DNA of 64,000 bases from Caballeronia catudaia. Its GTDB lineage: Bacteria > Pseudomonadota > Gammaproteobacteria > Burkholderiales > Burkholderiaceae. The DNA is taken from positions 186,001-250,000 of the forward strand of contig NZ_FCOF02000005.1 of the NCBI RefSeq assembly GCF_001544755.2, read 5' to 3'. The notes beneath the pieces are model-generated. The model saw only the letters and a list, made by a program, of their open reading frames with translations, made no database searches and was not told the origin of the DNA. The translations under genes were made by a program, and so were the position numbers. Shown one piece after another: positions 8,074-17,747 of the stretch; position 1 is the first letter of the stretch, and each line of letters opens with the position of its first letter.

Positions 8074-9918
8074 ATGGCCGTCACGAGCACCGAACCTTCG
8101 CTGCGCGCCCACGCCGCGCGCCCGTGGTTCCGTCGCCTGTGGTATGCGGCGCTGATCGCGTTCGCAGTCGCGCCGCCGATCGGCGCCGTCGGCTACATGC
8201 TGTATTCGGGACTCATCGCGCGCGAGACGCACAGGCTCGTCGTGCCCTATGACGTGTACTGGGACGCCGCGCAGTTGCAGATCGCTTACGAGCGCTTCGA
8301 GAATCACGTGCTCCTGTTTCGCAATGGCATCGACGAGGACGCCGATGCCGTGCGTGCGAGCTATCGCCTGTTGCGCGCGCGTCTGACGCAGGTGTCGGCG
8401 TTGACGGGACTGGCGGACGGACACGAATCGCTCCTCAACCGGCAGCGCGAAATCCTGCGGCAATTGCAGACCGCGCTCGATTCCATTCAGGCCGACGTCG
8501 CCGGGCTCAAGGCGGAAGAGCGTCAGCACACCTTGCGCGTGATCGGCGTGCTGCGCCAGAACGCGCCGGCCGTCGCGGAACTGGCGGGTGGGCGGCGTCT
8601 CATGGATATCGCCGAGCGCGAGACGATCGTGCACGACTTCGACGCGAAGCGCCGCTATCTGATCTACGGCGGCATTCTGCTCGGGCTGCTTTCGGCGGCG
8701 GCGACCGCGCTGCTGCTTCTGAACGGCTACCGCCGCACGCGGCTCATCGAGCAGCAACGGGCGGCGCTGGCGGCCGAACATCAGGCGACGCGCGTCGCGC
8801 GCGAGGCCGGCGTCGCGAAGGACACGTTCCTCGGCATGATCAGCCACGAATTGCGCACGCCGCTGCACGCGATCGTTTCGTCGGTGGAACTGCTCGGCCT
8901 GAACGCGCGCGGCGACGCGGATCGCAAGATCATGCAGCGCCTGGAAGCGGGCGCGCGCCATCTCGAAGCGCAGATGCGCGATCTCACCGATTACGCGCGT
9001 CTCGGCGCGGGCAAGCTCGAACTGCGCATGGCCGTATTCGATCCGGTGGAACTGCTCGAATCCATCGTCGATGCGAACACGCCCGCCGCGAGCGCGAAGG
9101 GGCTGACGCTGCGCGGCGACTACGCGGGCAAGCGCGGGCCGATCGAGTCGGACCCGCATCGCGTGCGGCAGATCGTGACCAATCTCGTCACCAACGCCAT
9201 CAAGTACACCGACGCCGGTTCCATCGACGTGCATTTCGCGCGCACGTACAAGCGTCTCGATATGTCCGTGATCGACACGGGCCCGGGCATCCCGCACGAG
9301 CAATTGCCGCTGATCTTTCAGGAATTCACGCAACTCGATTCGTCGAGCACGCGGCGCTTCGACGGCGCGGGCATGGGGCTCGCGGTCGTGCGCGGGCTCG
9401 TCGATCTGCTCGGCGGCACGATCGAGGTGTCGAGCGAAGTGGGACAGGGCGCCGCGTTTCGCGTGAGCTTGCCGGCGGTATCGGTCGCGCGCTTGCCCGA
9501 GCGCGGCGAGCAGACAGCCGACGCGCCCGAGCTGCGTAGGTCGCGCGTGCTCGTGATCGACGACCACGAGGCGATCCGCGATTCGCTCAGCGAGATGCTC
9601 ACGCATCTGGGCTATTCGGCCGTCGCCCTGCCGGATGTCGACAGCGCGCTCGCCTGGCTGCGCGCGAACGACGCCGACGTGATCCTCGCGGACCTGCACA
9701 TGCCCGGTAAGGACGGTTACTCGTTCGCGAACGAATATCGCGCGCGCAGTGCGCCGGGCGCGAGCGTGCCGATCATCGCGGTGAGCGCCTACGCGCCCGA
9801 ATTGGTGGACCCGAGCGCGGTGGTGCTGTTCTTCGACTATTTGCTGAAGCCGGTGCGCTACGAGGTGCTGAAGGACGCCGTGCACCGCGCGGTGACGGTG
9901 CGCCGGCGCGCGGCGTGA
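8074..9918 (+). CDS. membrane-bound hybrid sensor histidine kinase
   Basis: A 614-residue kinase. A first transmembrane helix spans about 22-45, a roughly 150-residue helical sensor region follows, and a second helix spans about 195-217. The HisKA domain has the H-box SHELRTPL (His258). The catalytic domain has the N-box NLVTNAIKYT and the G-box DTGPGIP, and a C-terminal receiver has phospho-acceptor Asp540 (LADLHMP). The sensor region has no PAS or HAMP that I can see, so the signal is unknown. The gene follows the nuclease/helicase by 4 bp and converges on a receiver protein whose stop is 9 bp away, so the three may form one signalling unit. Confidence 0.9.
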   Translation: MAVTSTEPSLRAHAARPWFRRLWYAALIAFAVAPPIGAVGYMLYSGLIARETHRLVVPYDVYWDAAQLQIAYERFENHVLLFRNGIDEDADAVRASYRLLRARLTQVSALTGLADGHESLLNRQREILRQLQTALDSIQADVAGLKAEERQHTLRVIGVLRQNAPAVAELAGGRRLMDIAERETIVHDFDAKRRYLIYGGILLGLLSAAATALLLLNGYRRTRLIEQQRAALAAEHQATRVAREAGVAKDTFLGMISHELRTPLHAIVSSVELLGLNARGDADRKIMQRLEAGARHLEAQMRDLTDYARLGAGKLELRMAVFDPVELLESIVDANTPAASAKGLTLRGDYAGKRGPIESDPHRVRQIVTNLVTNAIKYTDAGSIDVHFARTYKRLDMSVIDTGPGIPHEQLPLIFQEFTQLDSSSTRRFDGAGMGLAVVRGLVDLLGGTIEVSSEVGQGAAFRVSLPAVSVARLPERGEQTADAPELRRSRVLVIDDHEAIRDSLSEMLTHLGYSAVALPDVDSALAWLRANDADVILADLHMPGKDGYSFANEYRARSAPGASVPIIAVSAYAPELVDPSAVVLFFDYLLKPVRYEVLKDAVHRAVTVRRRAA

Positions 9919-9927
9919 GCCGGTGCC

Positions 9928-10782
9928 CTAGCTGCGCATCAACCGCTTGGAGAGATCCGCGACGAGAATGCCGAGCCGCGCAGGTTTCTCGAAGCACGCC
10001 ACGTTGTAATCGCGGATGACCTGGCTGATCTCCGATTCGCTCGCCTTGCCCGTGGTGAGCTCGCCCGTCAGCACGAAAACCGGCGCATCCGGATTGTCCG
10101 ACTCGCGCACCGCGCGGATCGCATCCGCCGACGTATGCACGCCGAACAGCCAGTCGATCACGACGGCATCGAACACTTGCGCCTGCAACGCTTCGAGGAA
10201 GGCGTCGAGGCCGTAGAACGCCATCGCCGCGAAGCCGGTGGCTTCGAGATAGTCGTGCAGATTGTCGGCGGAGGCGTGATCGTCGTCGACCACGGCGATC
10301 ACCTGCTTGTCGGTGTCCGTGCGGCGCGGCTGGATCTCGATCTTGTGGACGTCGCAGGCTTCGTGCAGCAGCACGCCTTCATGCTTCGTCACGATCCAGC
10401 GGCCGTTGAGCTTCTGCGCAATGAAATCAGGGCGGCTGCCCGCTTCGAGCGCGTTGCCGACCCACGCCATGCACGCAATTTCGAGCGAACCGAGCTTCAG
10501 GACGGCGTCGTGCGCGGTGCCTTCGGTTTCGTCGGGGCGCGTGTTGATCGAATCGAAGAGCTTCAGCGCGGGCTCGTCGAAGGCATCGGCGACGCGGCGA
10601 ATCTGCGCGAGCGTCCACGGACTGTTGCCGCGCAGTTTTCGATGACCCTGCGAAAAACTCAGGTCGAGAATGCGGCACAGCTCGGCGGTCTGCTGCCGCT
10701 TTCCGATGCCATGACGGGCCATGAGTTCGCGCACGCGTTCGGCGACGGCGAGCGATTCGGAGGAAGACGTTTCAGTGACCAT
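9928..10782 (-). CDS. response regulator with N-terminal HTH-like (BetR-type) domain and C-terminal receiver
   Basis: A 284-residue protein with reversed architecture. Residues about 10-65 look like a Cro/BetR-type helix-turn-helix (MARHGIGKRQQTAELCRILD and onwards). A 100-residue linker domain follows. The receiver begins near residue 158 (VVDDDHAS), with phospho-acceptor Asp210 (VVIDWLFG) and a late Lys in FEKPAR. The frame extends further upstream to 10893, but ATG 10782 begins directly before the predicted HTH; no strong ribosome site decides it. It converges with the hybrid kinase and is the obvious candidate partner. The BetR label is tentative; the receiver is clear. Confidence 0.78.
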   Translation of the reverse strand: MVTETSSSESLAVAERVRELMARHGIGKRQQTAELCRILDLSFSQGHRKLRGNSPWTLAQIRRVADAFDEPALKLFDSINTRPDETEGTAHDAVLKLGSLEIACMAWVGNALEAGSRPDFIAQKLNGRWIVTKHEGVLLHEACDVHKIEIQPRRTDTDKQVIAVVDDDHASADNLHDYLEATGFAAMAFYGLDAFLEALQAQVFDAVVIDWLFGVHTSADAIRAVRESDNPDAPVFVLTGELTTGKASESEISQVIRDYNVACFEKPARLGILVADLSKRLMRS

Positions 10783-11256
10783 ACAGCCAGTCGGAGGCGT
10801 GAGAGTGAGACCGCTAAATGCCTGATGCGGCGCGGGGCGCGCGCCATGCGCAGTCGATCCGACATTGTAAATGGCGCGGCACACGGTGCTCAAAAATGCA
10901 TCGACGCAACGCTTTGATCTTACGAGGCAAACGCGCGCGACGGCCGTTCGCTGGCGCGCAGTCCAGCGCCTTCACATCGTGTCGATCACGGCGTCGACCC
11001 GTTCGCGCGGCGTGCGGAACGTCCCGGGGGCAGCGGCGAGCGGATAGCTTTTCTGTCTGGATGAATGCGTCAAATCGACGGGGTGAGCTGTCATCAACGT
11101 CCGTGCCCACGCGTCGATTTTGCACCTGACGGCGCATCAATCAGCATCGTCCGAAACCAGAGTTCGCTATTGTTGAATGGAGTATTGGCGAATTTCGCGC
11201 CAATTAGCGGCTTTTCGCGAGCTACACTGCGAGCATCAATCAGTGGAGGGGTCGCC
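10783..11256. other. gene-free stretch holding an inverted repeat
   Basis: About 470 bases without a credible gene. The left part should hold the promoter of the leftward receiver gene. The right part becomes AT-richer and contains a perfect inverted repeat (11184-11204) about 50 bases before a small membrane-protein frame. Confidence 0.5.
11184..11204. repeat. 7-bp perfect inverted repeat
   Basis: ATTGGCG and CGCCAAT flank a 7-base centre. It sits in the AT-richer leader of the small frame at 11257, where an operator would be expected. No regulator is assigned. Confidence 0.4.
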
Positions 11257-11415
11257 ATGTTGGTCGCTGTTCTCTTTGTTTGCCCGATAGGGGTGGCCGC
11301 GCTTTTTGGGTTCGCACTCGTCGCCGACAGGCACTTCAGGGATTCGATTTCCGTCCCCTCGCAGCGGACCCGCCCGACAAAAGTCATCGATCATGCGGCG
11401 CCAGGCCGTGTGTGA
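11257..11415 (+). CDS. small single-span membrane protein (52 residues)
   Basis: A 52-codon frame starting MLVAVLFVCPIGVAALFGFAL, a strongly hydrophobic helix, followed by a polar Arg/Lys-containing tail. GGAGG lies 6 bases before the ATG, which favours this start over a longer upstream frame from 11065. No family recognised. It stands alone in a gene-free stretch before the rhamnose operon, and could be a true small protein or chance. Confidence 0.42.
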   Translation: MLVAVLFVCPIGVAALFGFALVADRHFRDSISVPSQRTRPTKVIDHAAPGRV

Positions 11416-11711
11416 CGAATCGCCCCTCCTGAGGGTGTCTCGACTCGAAATTCTTTAACTTTCATCGAAAAATCTTAATTTTCGGTTCGATTTCGTCACA
11501 GGCGCGGCGAATCTGTTCGCCCGTTGGCGTCGAGCGCAGACGCGCGATGAGTTCGCCCGGATCCATGCTTTCGAACGCGGCGTCGACGCCGTCCGATCCG
11601 GTTTTGCTATCGAACGATCGCCCTTTCGAATTGTTGCGCTATTGCTGCGGGACTATAGTGCCTCTCACGGCATCGAACCCAAAGCAACGAACAACGAAAG
11701 GAGACGAACTC
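11416..11711. other. rhamnose operon leader region
   Basis: A roughly 300-base gene-free region. It contains an AT-rich inverted repeat, CGAAAA (11466-11471) and TTTTCG (11479-11484), and the predicted promoter at 11631-11659. It is the likely regulatory region for the first rhamnose genes. Confidence 0.5.
11631..11659 (+). promoter_or_regulatory. sigma70-type promoter for the first rhamnose catabolic genes
   Basis: TTGTTG (11631-11636) and TATAGT (11654-11659) are separated by 17 bp, and the dehydrogenase ATG follows about 50 bases later. Both hexamers match the consensus at five or four of six positions. Read by eye, unproven. Confidence 0.55.
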
Positions 11712-12473
11712 ATGAACCGTATCGACCTGGCTGGCCGCGTTGTCATCGTGACGGGCGGCGCACGCGGAATCGGCCTCGCGGTGGCGGAACGCGCGCTGGA
11801 ATCCGGCGCCGACGTATCGCTATGGGATGTCGACGGCGAGCGCCTCGCGCGAACGAGCGCCGAACTCTCGGCGAAGCATGCAGAGCGCAAGGTCAGCGAC
11901 GCCGTCGTCGAGCTGACGGACGAATCTTCCGTCGAAGCCGCCACGCAGAAGACGCTCGCCGAGCACGGCCGGATCGACGTGCTCGTCAACAACGCGGGCA
12001 TCACCGGCGGCAACGGCACGACCTGGGAACTCGCGCCGGACGTCTGGCGCCGCGTCATCGATGTCAATCTGATCGGGCCGTATCTCACGTGCCGCGCCGT
12101 CGTGCCGCACATGCTCAAGGGCGGGTACGGGCGCATCGTGAATATCGCGTCGGTCGCGGGCAAGGAAGGCAATCCGAACGCTTCGCACTACAGCGCATCA
12201 AAGGCCGGGCTGATCGGTCTCACTAAATCGCTCGGCAAGGAACTCGCGGGCAAGAACATCCTCGTGAACGCCGTCACGCCCGCCGCCGCCAAGACCGAAA
12301 TCTTCGATTCGATGTCGCAGCAGCACATCGACTACATGCTCTCCAAGATCCCGATGAACCGCTTCCTCATGCCGCAGGAAGCCGCCTCGCTGATCCTGTG
12401 GCTGTCGTCCGAAGACTGCGCGTTCAGCACGGGCGCCGTGTTCGATCTGTCGGGCGGTCGCGCGACGTACTGA
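11712..12473 (+). CDS. SDR dehydrogenase, probable 2-keto-3-deoxy-L-rhamnonate 4-dehydrogenase
   Basis: A 253-residue classical short-chain dehydrogenase. The NAD-binding TGGARGIG is near residues 14-21, the NNAG motif is mid-protein, and the catalytic Tyr and Lys are in HYSASKAG. The ATG at 11712 has a good ribosome site (AAAGGAGA), although the frame is open from 11547. Co-orientation with rhamnonate dehydratase two genes downstream suggests oxidation of 2-keto-3-deoxy-L-rhamnonate to the 2,4-diketo acid, as in the LRA5 step of the oxidative rhamnose pathway. Substrate assignment is from context; other keto-deoxy sugar acids such as the fuconate analogue remain possible. Confidence 0.8.
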   Translation: MNRIDLAGRVVIVTGGARGIGLAVAERALESGADVSLWDVDGERLARTSAELSAKHAERKVSDAVVELTDESSVEAATQKTLAEHGRIDVLVNNAGITGGNGTTWELAPDVWRRVIDVNLIGPYLTCRAVVPHMLKGGYGRIVNIASVAGKEGNPNASHYSASKAGLIGLTKSLGKELAGKNILVNAVTPAAAKTEIFDSMSQQHIDYMLSKIPMNRFLMPQEAASLILWLSSEDCAFSTGAVFDLSGGRATY

Positions 12474-12495
12474 CCCGCGTCATCGGGAGAATCAC

Positions 12496-13815
12496 ATGAA
12501 CCATTCCGCACCGTCGGAAGGCGCTGTCACGTCGCGTGTCATGCGCCGTCTGCTGCCGTTTCTGCTGCTCATGTATGTACTCGCGTTCCTGGACCGCGCG
12601 AATATCGGCTTCGCGCAGAAGGCGCTGCAGCAGGACACAGGCCTAAGCAATGCCGCGTTCGCCTTCGGCGCGGGCGTGTTCTTCGTCGGCTACGCGATCT
12701 TCGAAGTGCCGAGCAATCTGCTGCTTCACCGCGTCGGCGCGAAGCTGTGGATGTGCCGCATCATGGTGACGTGGGGACTCGTCTCCGCTGCGATGGCCTT
12801 CGCGCACTCCGCCACGACGTTCTATGCGCTGCGCTTCCTGCTTGGCGTCGCGGAAGCGGGATTTTTTCCGGGCATCGTCTACTACCTCACGCGCTGGTTT
12901 CCGCAGTCGTCGCGTGCGCGGGCGCTGGGCGTGTTCTATTTCGGCGCGCCACTCGCGTTCATTTTCGGTGCGCCGCTGTCCGGTCTGCTGCTCGATCTGC
13001 ATGGCGCGCTCGGGCTGAAAGGCTGGCAATGGCTCTTTCTCGTCGAAGGGCTGCTGGCGTCGATCGTCGGCGTGTGGGCGTTCTGGTATCTCGACGACGA
13101 TCCCGCGAAAGCACGCTGGCTCTCGCCTGAACAACGGGCGCTGCTCATCGGCCGCCTCACCGACGACGCCCGCGCCGCGTCATCGCACGGACCGCGCAGC
13201 GTGCTCGCCGCGCTCGTCGATGGGCGCGTGCTCGTGTTGTGCTGCGTGTACTTTCTGATCCAGGCGGCGGTGTACGGCGTCGTGTTCTATCTGCCGCAAC
13301 AGGTGTCCGCGCTGCTCGGCACGAAAGTGGGCTTGCGCGTCGGTCTCGTGACCGCGCTGCCGTGGATCGCGGCGGTGATCGTCACGTGGATCGTGCCGCG
13401 CCACGCCGATCGCACGGGCAGGCATCGCCTGTACGCGGCGGCGCTGCTCGCGATGTCGGGCATCGCAATCGCGGTCTCCGGGCTCGCGGGATCGCCGGCC
13501 GTGTCGCTCATCGCGCTGTGCTGTGCGGCGAGCGGCTTCATCGCCGCGCAGCCGCTCTTCTGGACCTTTCCGACGCGCTATCTGACGGGCGCGGCGGCCG
13601 CAGCCGGCATCGCGCTGATCAATTCGCTCGGCGGACTCGGCGGCTTCTTCGCGCCGATGGCCCGCACCGCCGCCGAAGCCGCGTTCCATTCGACGAGCGC
13701 CGGCCTCATCGTGCTCGCCGGCGCGAGCGTGCTGGCGGCGCTCGTCATCGTCCTGCTGGTGCGCACGCCAGAACGCCCGACCATTCCGAGCGGCAACGCC
13801 GCCAACGCATCCTGA
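12496..13815 (+). CDS. MFS transporter, ACS family, probable rhamnonate/sugar-acid carrier
   Basis: A 439-residue major facilitator with about 12 hydrophobic spans. It begins with the [11 protein letters not shown] signature after helix 1, typical of the anion:cation symporter branch that imports hexuronates, galactarate and related acids. It lies 22 bp after the dehydrogenase and 16 bp before rhamnonate dehydratase, in the same operon. Uptake of L-rhamnonate (as for E. coli RhmT) is the likely role. Sugar import itself is probably handled by the ABC system downstream. It is a paralogue of the carrier at 59219. Confidence 0.83.
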   Translation: MNHSAPSEGAVTSRVMRRLLPFLLLMYVLAFLDRANIGFAQKALQQDTGLSNAAFAFGAGVFFVGYAIFEVPSNLLLHRVGAKLWMCRIMVTWGLVSAAMAFAHSATTFYALRFLLGVAEAGFFPGIVYYLTRWFPQSSRARALGVFYFGAPLAFIFGAPLSGLLLDLHGALGLKGWQWLFLVEGLLASIVGVWAFWYLDDDPAKARWLSPEQRALLIGRLTDDARAASSHGPRSVLAALVDGRVLVLCCVYFLIQAAVYGVVFYLPQQVSALLGTKVGLRVGLVTALPWIAAVIVTWIVPRHADRTGRHRLYAAALLAMSGIAIAVSGLAGSPAVSLIALCCAASGFIAAQPLFWTFPTRYLTGAAAAAGIALINSLGGLGGFFAPMARTAAEAAFHSTSAGLIVLAGASVLAALVIVLLVRTPERPTIPSGNAANAS

Positions 13816-13831
13816 TTCGAAGGAGATAAAA

Positions 13832-15010
13832 ATGTCCATGCCGACCATCAAGCACGTGCGCGCCTTCACGGTCCGCGGCGGCGGCGCCGATTATCACGAT
13901 CAGGGCGCCGATCACTGGATCGACGATCACATCGCCACCCCGATGGCCCGCTATCCCGAATACCGCAAGAGCCGCCAGTCGTTCGGGCTGAACGTGCTCG
14001 GCTCGCTCGTCGTCGAGATCGAGGCGAGCGACGGCACCGTCGGCTTCGCTGTGACGACGGGCGGCGAGATCGGCGCGTTCATCGTCGAGAAGCATCTCGC
14101 GCGTTTTCTCGAAGGGCAGCGCGTGACGGACATCGAAAAAATGTGGGATCAGATGTACAACGCGACGCTTTATTACGGACGCAAGGGCATCGTGCTCAAT
14201 GCGATTTCCGGCGTCGATCTCGCGCTGTGGGATTTGCTCGCGAAGGTGCGCAAGGAGCCGGTGTTCCATCTGCTCGGCGGACCGGTGCGCGACGAGCTGC
14301 AGTTCTACGCGACGGGCGCGCGCCCGGATCTCGCCAGGGAGATGGGTTTCATCGGCGGCAAGATGCCGTTGCAGCACGGGCCGGCGGAAGGCGAGGAAGG
14401 GCTCGCGAAAAATATCGCGAAACTCGCCGATATGCGCGCGAAAGTCGGCGACGATTTCTGGCTCATGTTCGACTGCTGGATGAGTCTCGACCTCAACTAT
14501 GCGAAGCGCCTCGCGAGCGCGGCGCGCGAGCATGGCCTGAAGTGGATCGAGGAAGCGCTGCCGCCCGACGACTACTGGGGCTACGCGGAACTGCGCCGTT
14601 CCGTGCCGGGCGGGATGATGGTGACGACCGGCGAGCACGAAGCGACGCGCTGGGGCTTTCGCATGCTGTTCGAGATGGGCTGCGCGGATCTCGTGCAGCC
14701 GGATGTGGGCTGGTGCGGCGGCATCACGGAGCTCATCAAGATTTCGGCGCTCGCGGACGCGCATAACGTGCTCGTCGTGCCGCACGGATCGTCGGTGTAC
14801 AGCTATCACTTCGTCGTGACGCGCCACAACTCGCCGTTCGCCGAGTTCCTGATGATGGCGCCCAAAGCCGATCAGGTCGTGCCGATGTTCACGCCCCTGC
14901 TGCTCGACGAACCCGTGCCGGTGAACGGCCGCATGAAGGTGCCGGAGACGCCCGGCTTCGGCGTGCGCCTGAATCCGGAGTGCGCGCTGACGCGGCCTTA
15001 CACGCACTGA
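13832..15010 (+). CDS. rhmD: L-rhamnonate dehydratase
   Basis: A 392-residue mandelate racemase/enolase superfamily enzyme, close in length and sequence pattern to E. coli RhmD. Metal ligands are Asp214 (MFDCW), Glu240 (WIEEALPP) and Glu268 (TTGEHE). The general base region is HGSSVYSYH with His318. It dehydrates L-rhamnonate to 2-keto-3-deoxy-L-rhamnonate. The start has a strong site (AAGGAG). It is third in the operon after the keto-acid dehydrogenase and the carrier. Pathway assignment is well supported by mutarotase, lactonase and rhamnose dehydrogenase genes in the same cluster. Confidence 0.92.
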   Translation: MSMPTIKHVRAFTVRGGGADYHDQGADHWIDDHIATPMARYPEYRKSRQSFGLNVLGSLVVEIEASDGTVGFAVTTGGEIGAFIVEKHLARFLEGQRVTDIEKMWDQMYNATLYYGRKGIVLNAISGVDLALWDLLAKVRKEPVFHLLGGPVRDELQFYATGARPDLAREMGFIGGKMPLQHGPAEGEEGLAKNIAKLADMRAKVGDDFWLMFDCWMSLDLNYAKRLASAAREHGLKWIEEALPPDDYWGYAELRRSVPGGMMVTTGEHEATRWGFRMLFEMGCADLVQPDVGWCGGITELIKISALADAHNVLVVPHGSSVYSYHFVVTRHNSPFAEFLMMAPKADQVVPMFTPLLLDEPVPVNGRMKVPETPGFGVRLNPECALTRPYTH

Positions 15011-15148
15011 TATCCGCGAGCGACTTCCCGAAGCTATGACAGTTTGAGACGAAAACGGCAGACCGGACGCAATCGCACGACTTATGATTTGCGAGCAGTT
15101 TATCGGGTTTGCTAAGTAACATTCTGTCTTAAAAAGGAAGTCGCTCGA

Positions 15149-17677
15149 ATGGCAGCGTTATCGCATAAATGGTCCGCGCTCGTGACCGCCACCTGTCTTG
15201 CTTTCGGATTGTCGTCGGCGTATGCGGCGAATCCGCCCGTGCCGGCCGCGGCGCAGCTTCAATGGCCGCGTGAGCTCGACACATCCACCCAGCGCATCGA
15301 AATGTATCAACCTCAGATCGAGCAATGGAACGGCAATCAGATCGCGGGGCGCGCGGCGGTGGCCGTGGGCGCGGCGAACGGAACGGCGTCGCCGACTTAC
15401 GGCGTTGCGCAGTTTACCGCCGACGCCGATATCGACAAGGCATCGGGTCTCGTGCACCTGAGCAACATCAAGATCGGCGATGTCAGCGTGCCGACCGATC
15501 CCAACGTCGCAGGCAGCGTGAAGAGCGCGATCGTCGGACACTTGCCGGCGCAGGGCATGACCGTCTCGCTCGACGAGTTGCAGACGAGCTATGCGGTGTC
15601 GAAGCAAGTCGGCGGCATGGAGAAGGTCGCGGTGCAGAACCCGGTGCCGAACATCGTGTTCGCATCGGCGCCGACTATTCTCGTCATGATCGACGGCAAT
15701 CCGGCGTGGCGCGATGTCGGCGGGACCGGCTATCAGCGCGCCATCAATAGCCGGGCGATGCTGCTGAAGGACGGCAGCGGCCATGTCTATGTGAGCGCGG
15801 GCGGGTACTGGTACGCGGCGCAATCGATGAACGGCCCGTGGGCCGTGCTCGCGCAGCAGCCGCAGGCGCTCGTCGCCGCGGCGCAAAAGGCCGACGCCAG
15901 CCAGAAGGCGGACGCGATGCTGCCGCAAAGCGGCAAGCGCGCGCCGCAGGCGCCCGCGGTGCTGGTGGCCACGCAGCCGACGGAGCTCGTCGTCACCGAT
16001 GGTCCGCCCCGGCTCGAACCCGTCGCGGGCACCGGCTTGCTGACCGTGACGAACACGGACCACGCGGCTTTCGTGGAGCCGCAGACCAATCGCTACTATG
16101 TGCTGGTATCGGGCCGCTGGTTCGCGGGACCGTCGGACAAGGGACCGTGGCAGTACGTGCCGGGCCAGGATCTGCCGAAGGATTTCGCGAAGATTTCGCC
16201 GCAGGACCCGAAGGGCAACGTGCTCGTGTCCGTGCCGGGCACGCCGCAGGCGAAAGAAGCGGCCATCGCCGCGACCATTCCGCAGACCGCGACCGTCTCG
16301 CGCACGAAGGCGCAAGTGAGCGTCGCGTATGACGGAACGCCGCACTTCCAGTCGATCGAAGGCACGCCGCTGCAATACGCGGTCAACACGGCGACGCCTG
16401 TGATCGAAGTGAGCCGCACGCAGTATTACGCGGTGCAGAACGGCGTCTGGTTCGCGGCTGCCGCGCCGACTGGCCCGTGGGCCGTCGCCACCGAGGTGCC
16501 CGGCGTCATCTACTCGATTCCGGTTCAGTCGCCGCTGCATTACGTGACCTACGTGCGCGTCTACTCGGTGACGCCCGACGCGGTCGTCGTCGGTTATTCG
16601 CCGGGCTACATGGGCGTCGTCGTGAACGACAGCGGCACGGTGGTCTACGGGACGGGCTATGCGTATCAGCCATACGTCGGCGAGACGGTGTATTACGGCT
16701 ATCCCGCGACCTACGGTTACAACGCGGGCTTCGCGATGGACGCGGCGGTCGGCTTCGCATTCGGCTTCGCCGCCGGCGCCATCTGGGGCTCATGCGCGCC
16801 TTACTGGGGCCCGTATTGGGGCGGTTACCATGGCGGCGGTTGGGGCTACGTCAATATCAATCAGGCGAACTTCTATGGGCGCTGGGGCGCCGGCACCGTG
16901 ACGCACATGGCGGGCTACAACCCGTGGACCGGCAACGAATGGCGCGGCACGGCGGGCGCGGGCTGGAATCCGGCGACGGGCGCGCACTGGCAAGGCAGCC
17001 GGGGCGCGGCGTTCAATCCGTACTCGGGCAACTTCGCGGCGGGACGCCAGGGCTCGTTCGCGAACCCGGTGACGGGCCGCGAAGGCGCGGGCCGCGCCGG
17101 TGTCGTCGGGAACGCGTATACCGGCAACTATGCGGCCGGGCGTGCAGGCGCGGTGGCCAATCCGTCGACCGGACGGGCTGCGGCGGGGCGTGCGGGCGTC
17201 ACGGGCAACGCGTACAACGGCAACTACGCGGCGGGCCGGCAGGTCGGCGGATACAACGCGCAGACGGGCCGCGCGGGCGTCGCGGAGCGGGGCGTCACGG
17301 GCAATGTGCAGAACGGCACGGCGCAGGCGGTGAACAGAGGCGTCGTCACGAACGCGTCGCGCGGCAATGCGGTCGCGTGGAATAACGGCGATGTCTACGC
17401 CGCGCACGACGGCAATGTCTACCAGCACACGCAGGACAACGGCTGGCAGCAGCACACGTCCAATGGCTGGCAGTCGGTCGATCGAAACGACGCGGCGTTG
17501 AACAACAACCTCGATCAGCAGCGGCAAGCGCGCGAGGGCGGACAGGATCGCTTTGAAAATCGCAGCAGCGGCTTCGGTGGCGGTGGTGGCGGTGGCTTCG
17601 GCGGCGGCGGAGGCGGAGGCGGAGGCGGCGGTTTCCACGGCGGTGGCGGCGGCTTTCACGGAGGGTTCCGCCGCTAG
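15149..17677 (+). CDS. secreted repeat protein with glycine-rich C-terminus, unknown function
   Basis: An 842-residue exported protein. A signal peptide (cleavage after SSAYA, about residue 26) is followed by a domain of unknown type. Three modules then recur about every 105 residues, each ending in a G-x-W-(Y/F)-A...GPW motif near residues 217, 321 and 431. Next comes a Tyr/Gly-rich hydrophobic segment (about 490-570), then NAYTGNYAAGRAG-like repeats (about 620-720), and finally a Gly-run tail with HGGGG units. It is probably an outer-surface or envelope structural protein; a carbohydrate-binding role is a guess from the aromatic repeats. It sits between rhamnose genes with 138 bp upstream, so it may have its own promoter. 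Confidence 0.72.
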   Translation: MAALSHKWSALVTATCLAFGLSSAYAANPPVPAAAQLQWPRELDTSTQRIEMYQPQIEQWNGNQIAGRAAVAVGAANGTASPTYGVAQFTADADIDKASGLVHLSNIKIGDVSVPTDPNVAGSVKSAIVGHLPAQGMTVSLDELQTSYAVSKQVGGMEKVAVQNPVPNIVFASAPTILVMIDGNPAWRDVGGTGYQRAINSRAMLLKDGSGHVYVSAGGYWYAAQSMNGPWAVLAQQPQALVAAAQKADASQKADAMLPQSGKRAPQAPAVLVATQPTELVVTDGPPRLEPVAGTGLLTVTNTDHAAFVEPQTNRYYVLVSGRWFAGPSDKGPWQYVPGQDLPKDFAKISPQDPKGNVLVSVPGTPQAKEAAIAATIPQTATVSRTKAQVSVAYDGTPHFQSIEGTPLQYAVNTATPVIEVSRTQYYAVQNGVWFAAAAPTGPWAVATEVPGVIYSIPVQSPLHYVTYVRVYSVTPDAVVVGYSPGYMGVVVNDSGTVVYGTGYAYQPYVGETVYYGYPATYGYNAGFAMDAAVGFAFGFAAGAIWGSCAPYWGPYWGGYHGGGWGYVNINQANFYGRWGAGTVTHMAGYNPWTGNEWRGTAGAGWNPATGAHWQGSRGAAFNPYSGNFAAGRQGSFANPVTGREGAGRAGVVGNAYTGNYAAGRAGAVANPSTGRAAAGRAGVTGNAYNGNYAAGRQVGGYNAQTGRAGVAERGVTGNVQNGTAQAVNRGVVTNASRGNAVAWNNGDVYAAHDGNVYQHTQDNGWQQHTSNGWQSVDRNDAALNNNLDQQRQAREGGQDRFENRSSGFGGGGGGGFGGGGGGGGGGGFHGGGGGFHGGFRR

Positions 17678-17747
17678 GCGCCCCGGCGCGTAGGCAAACG
17701 CGGATGGCGGCGCAAGCCGTCATCCGCCCGACAAGGAGAAGACATTC

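Noticed and set aside
8050..9885. 611-codon leftward frame opposite the hybrid kinase
   Set aside because: Composition is dominated by Arg, His and Ala with no domain pattern, while the rightward frame has all kinase motifs.
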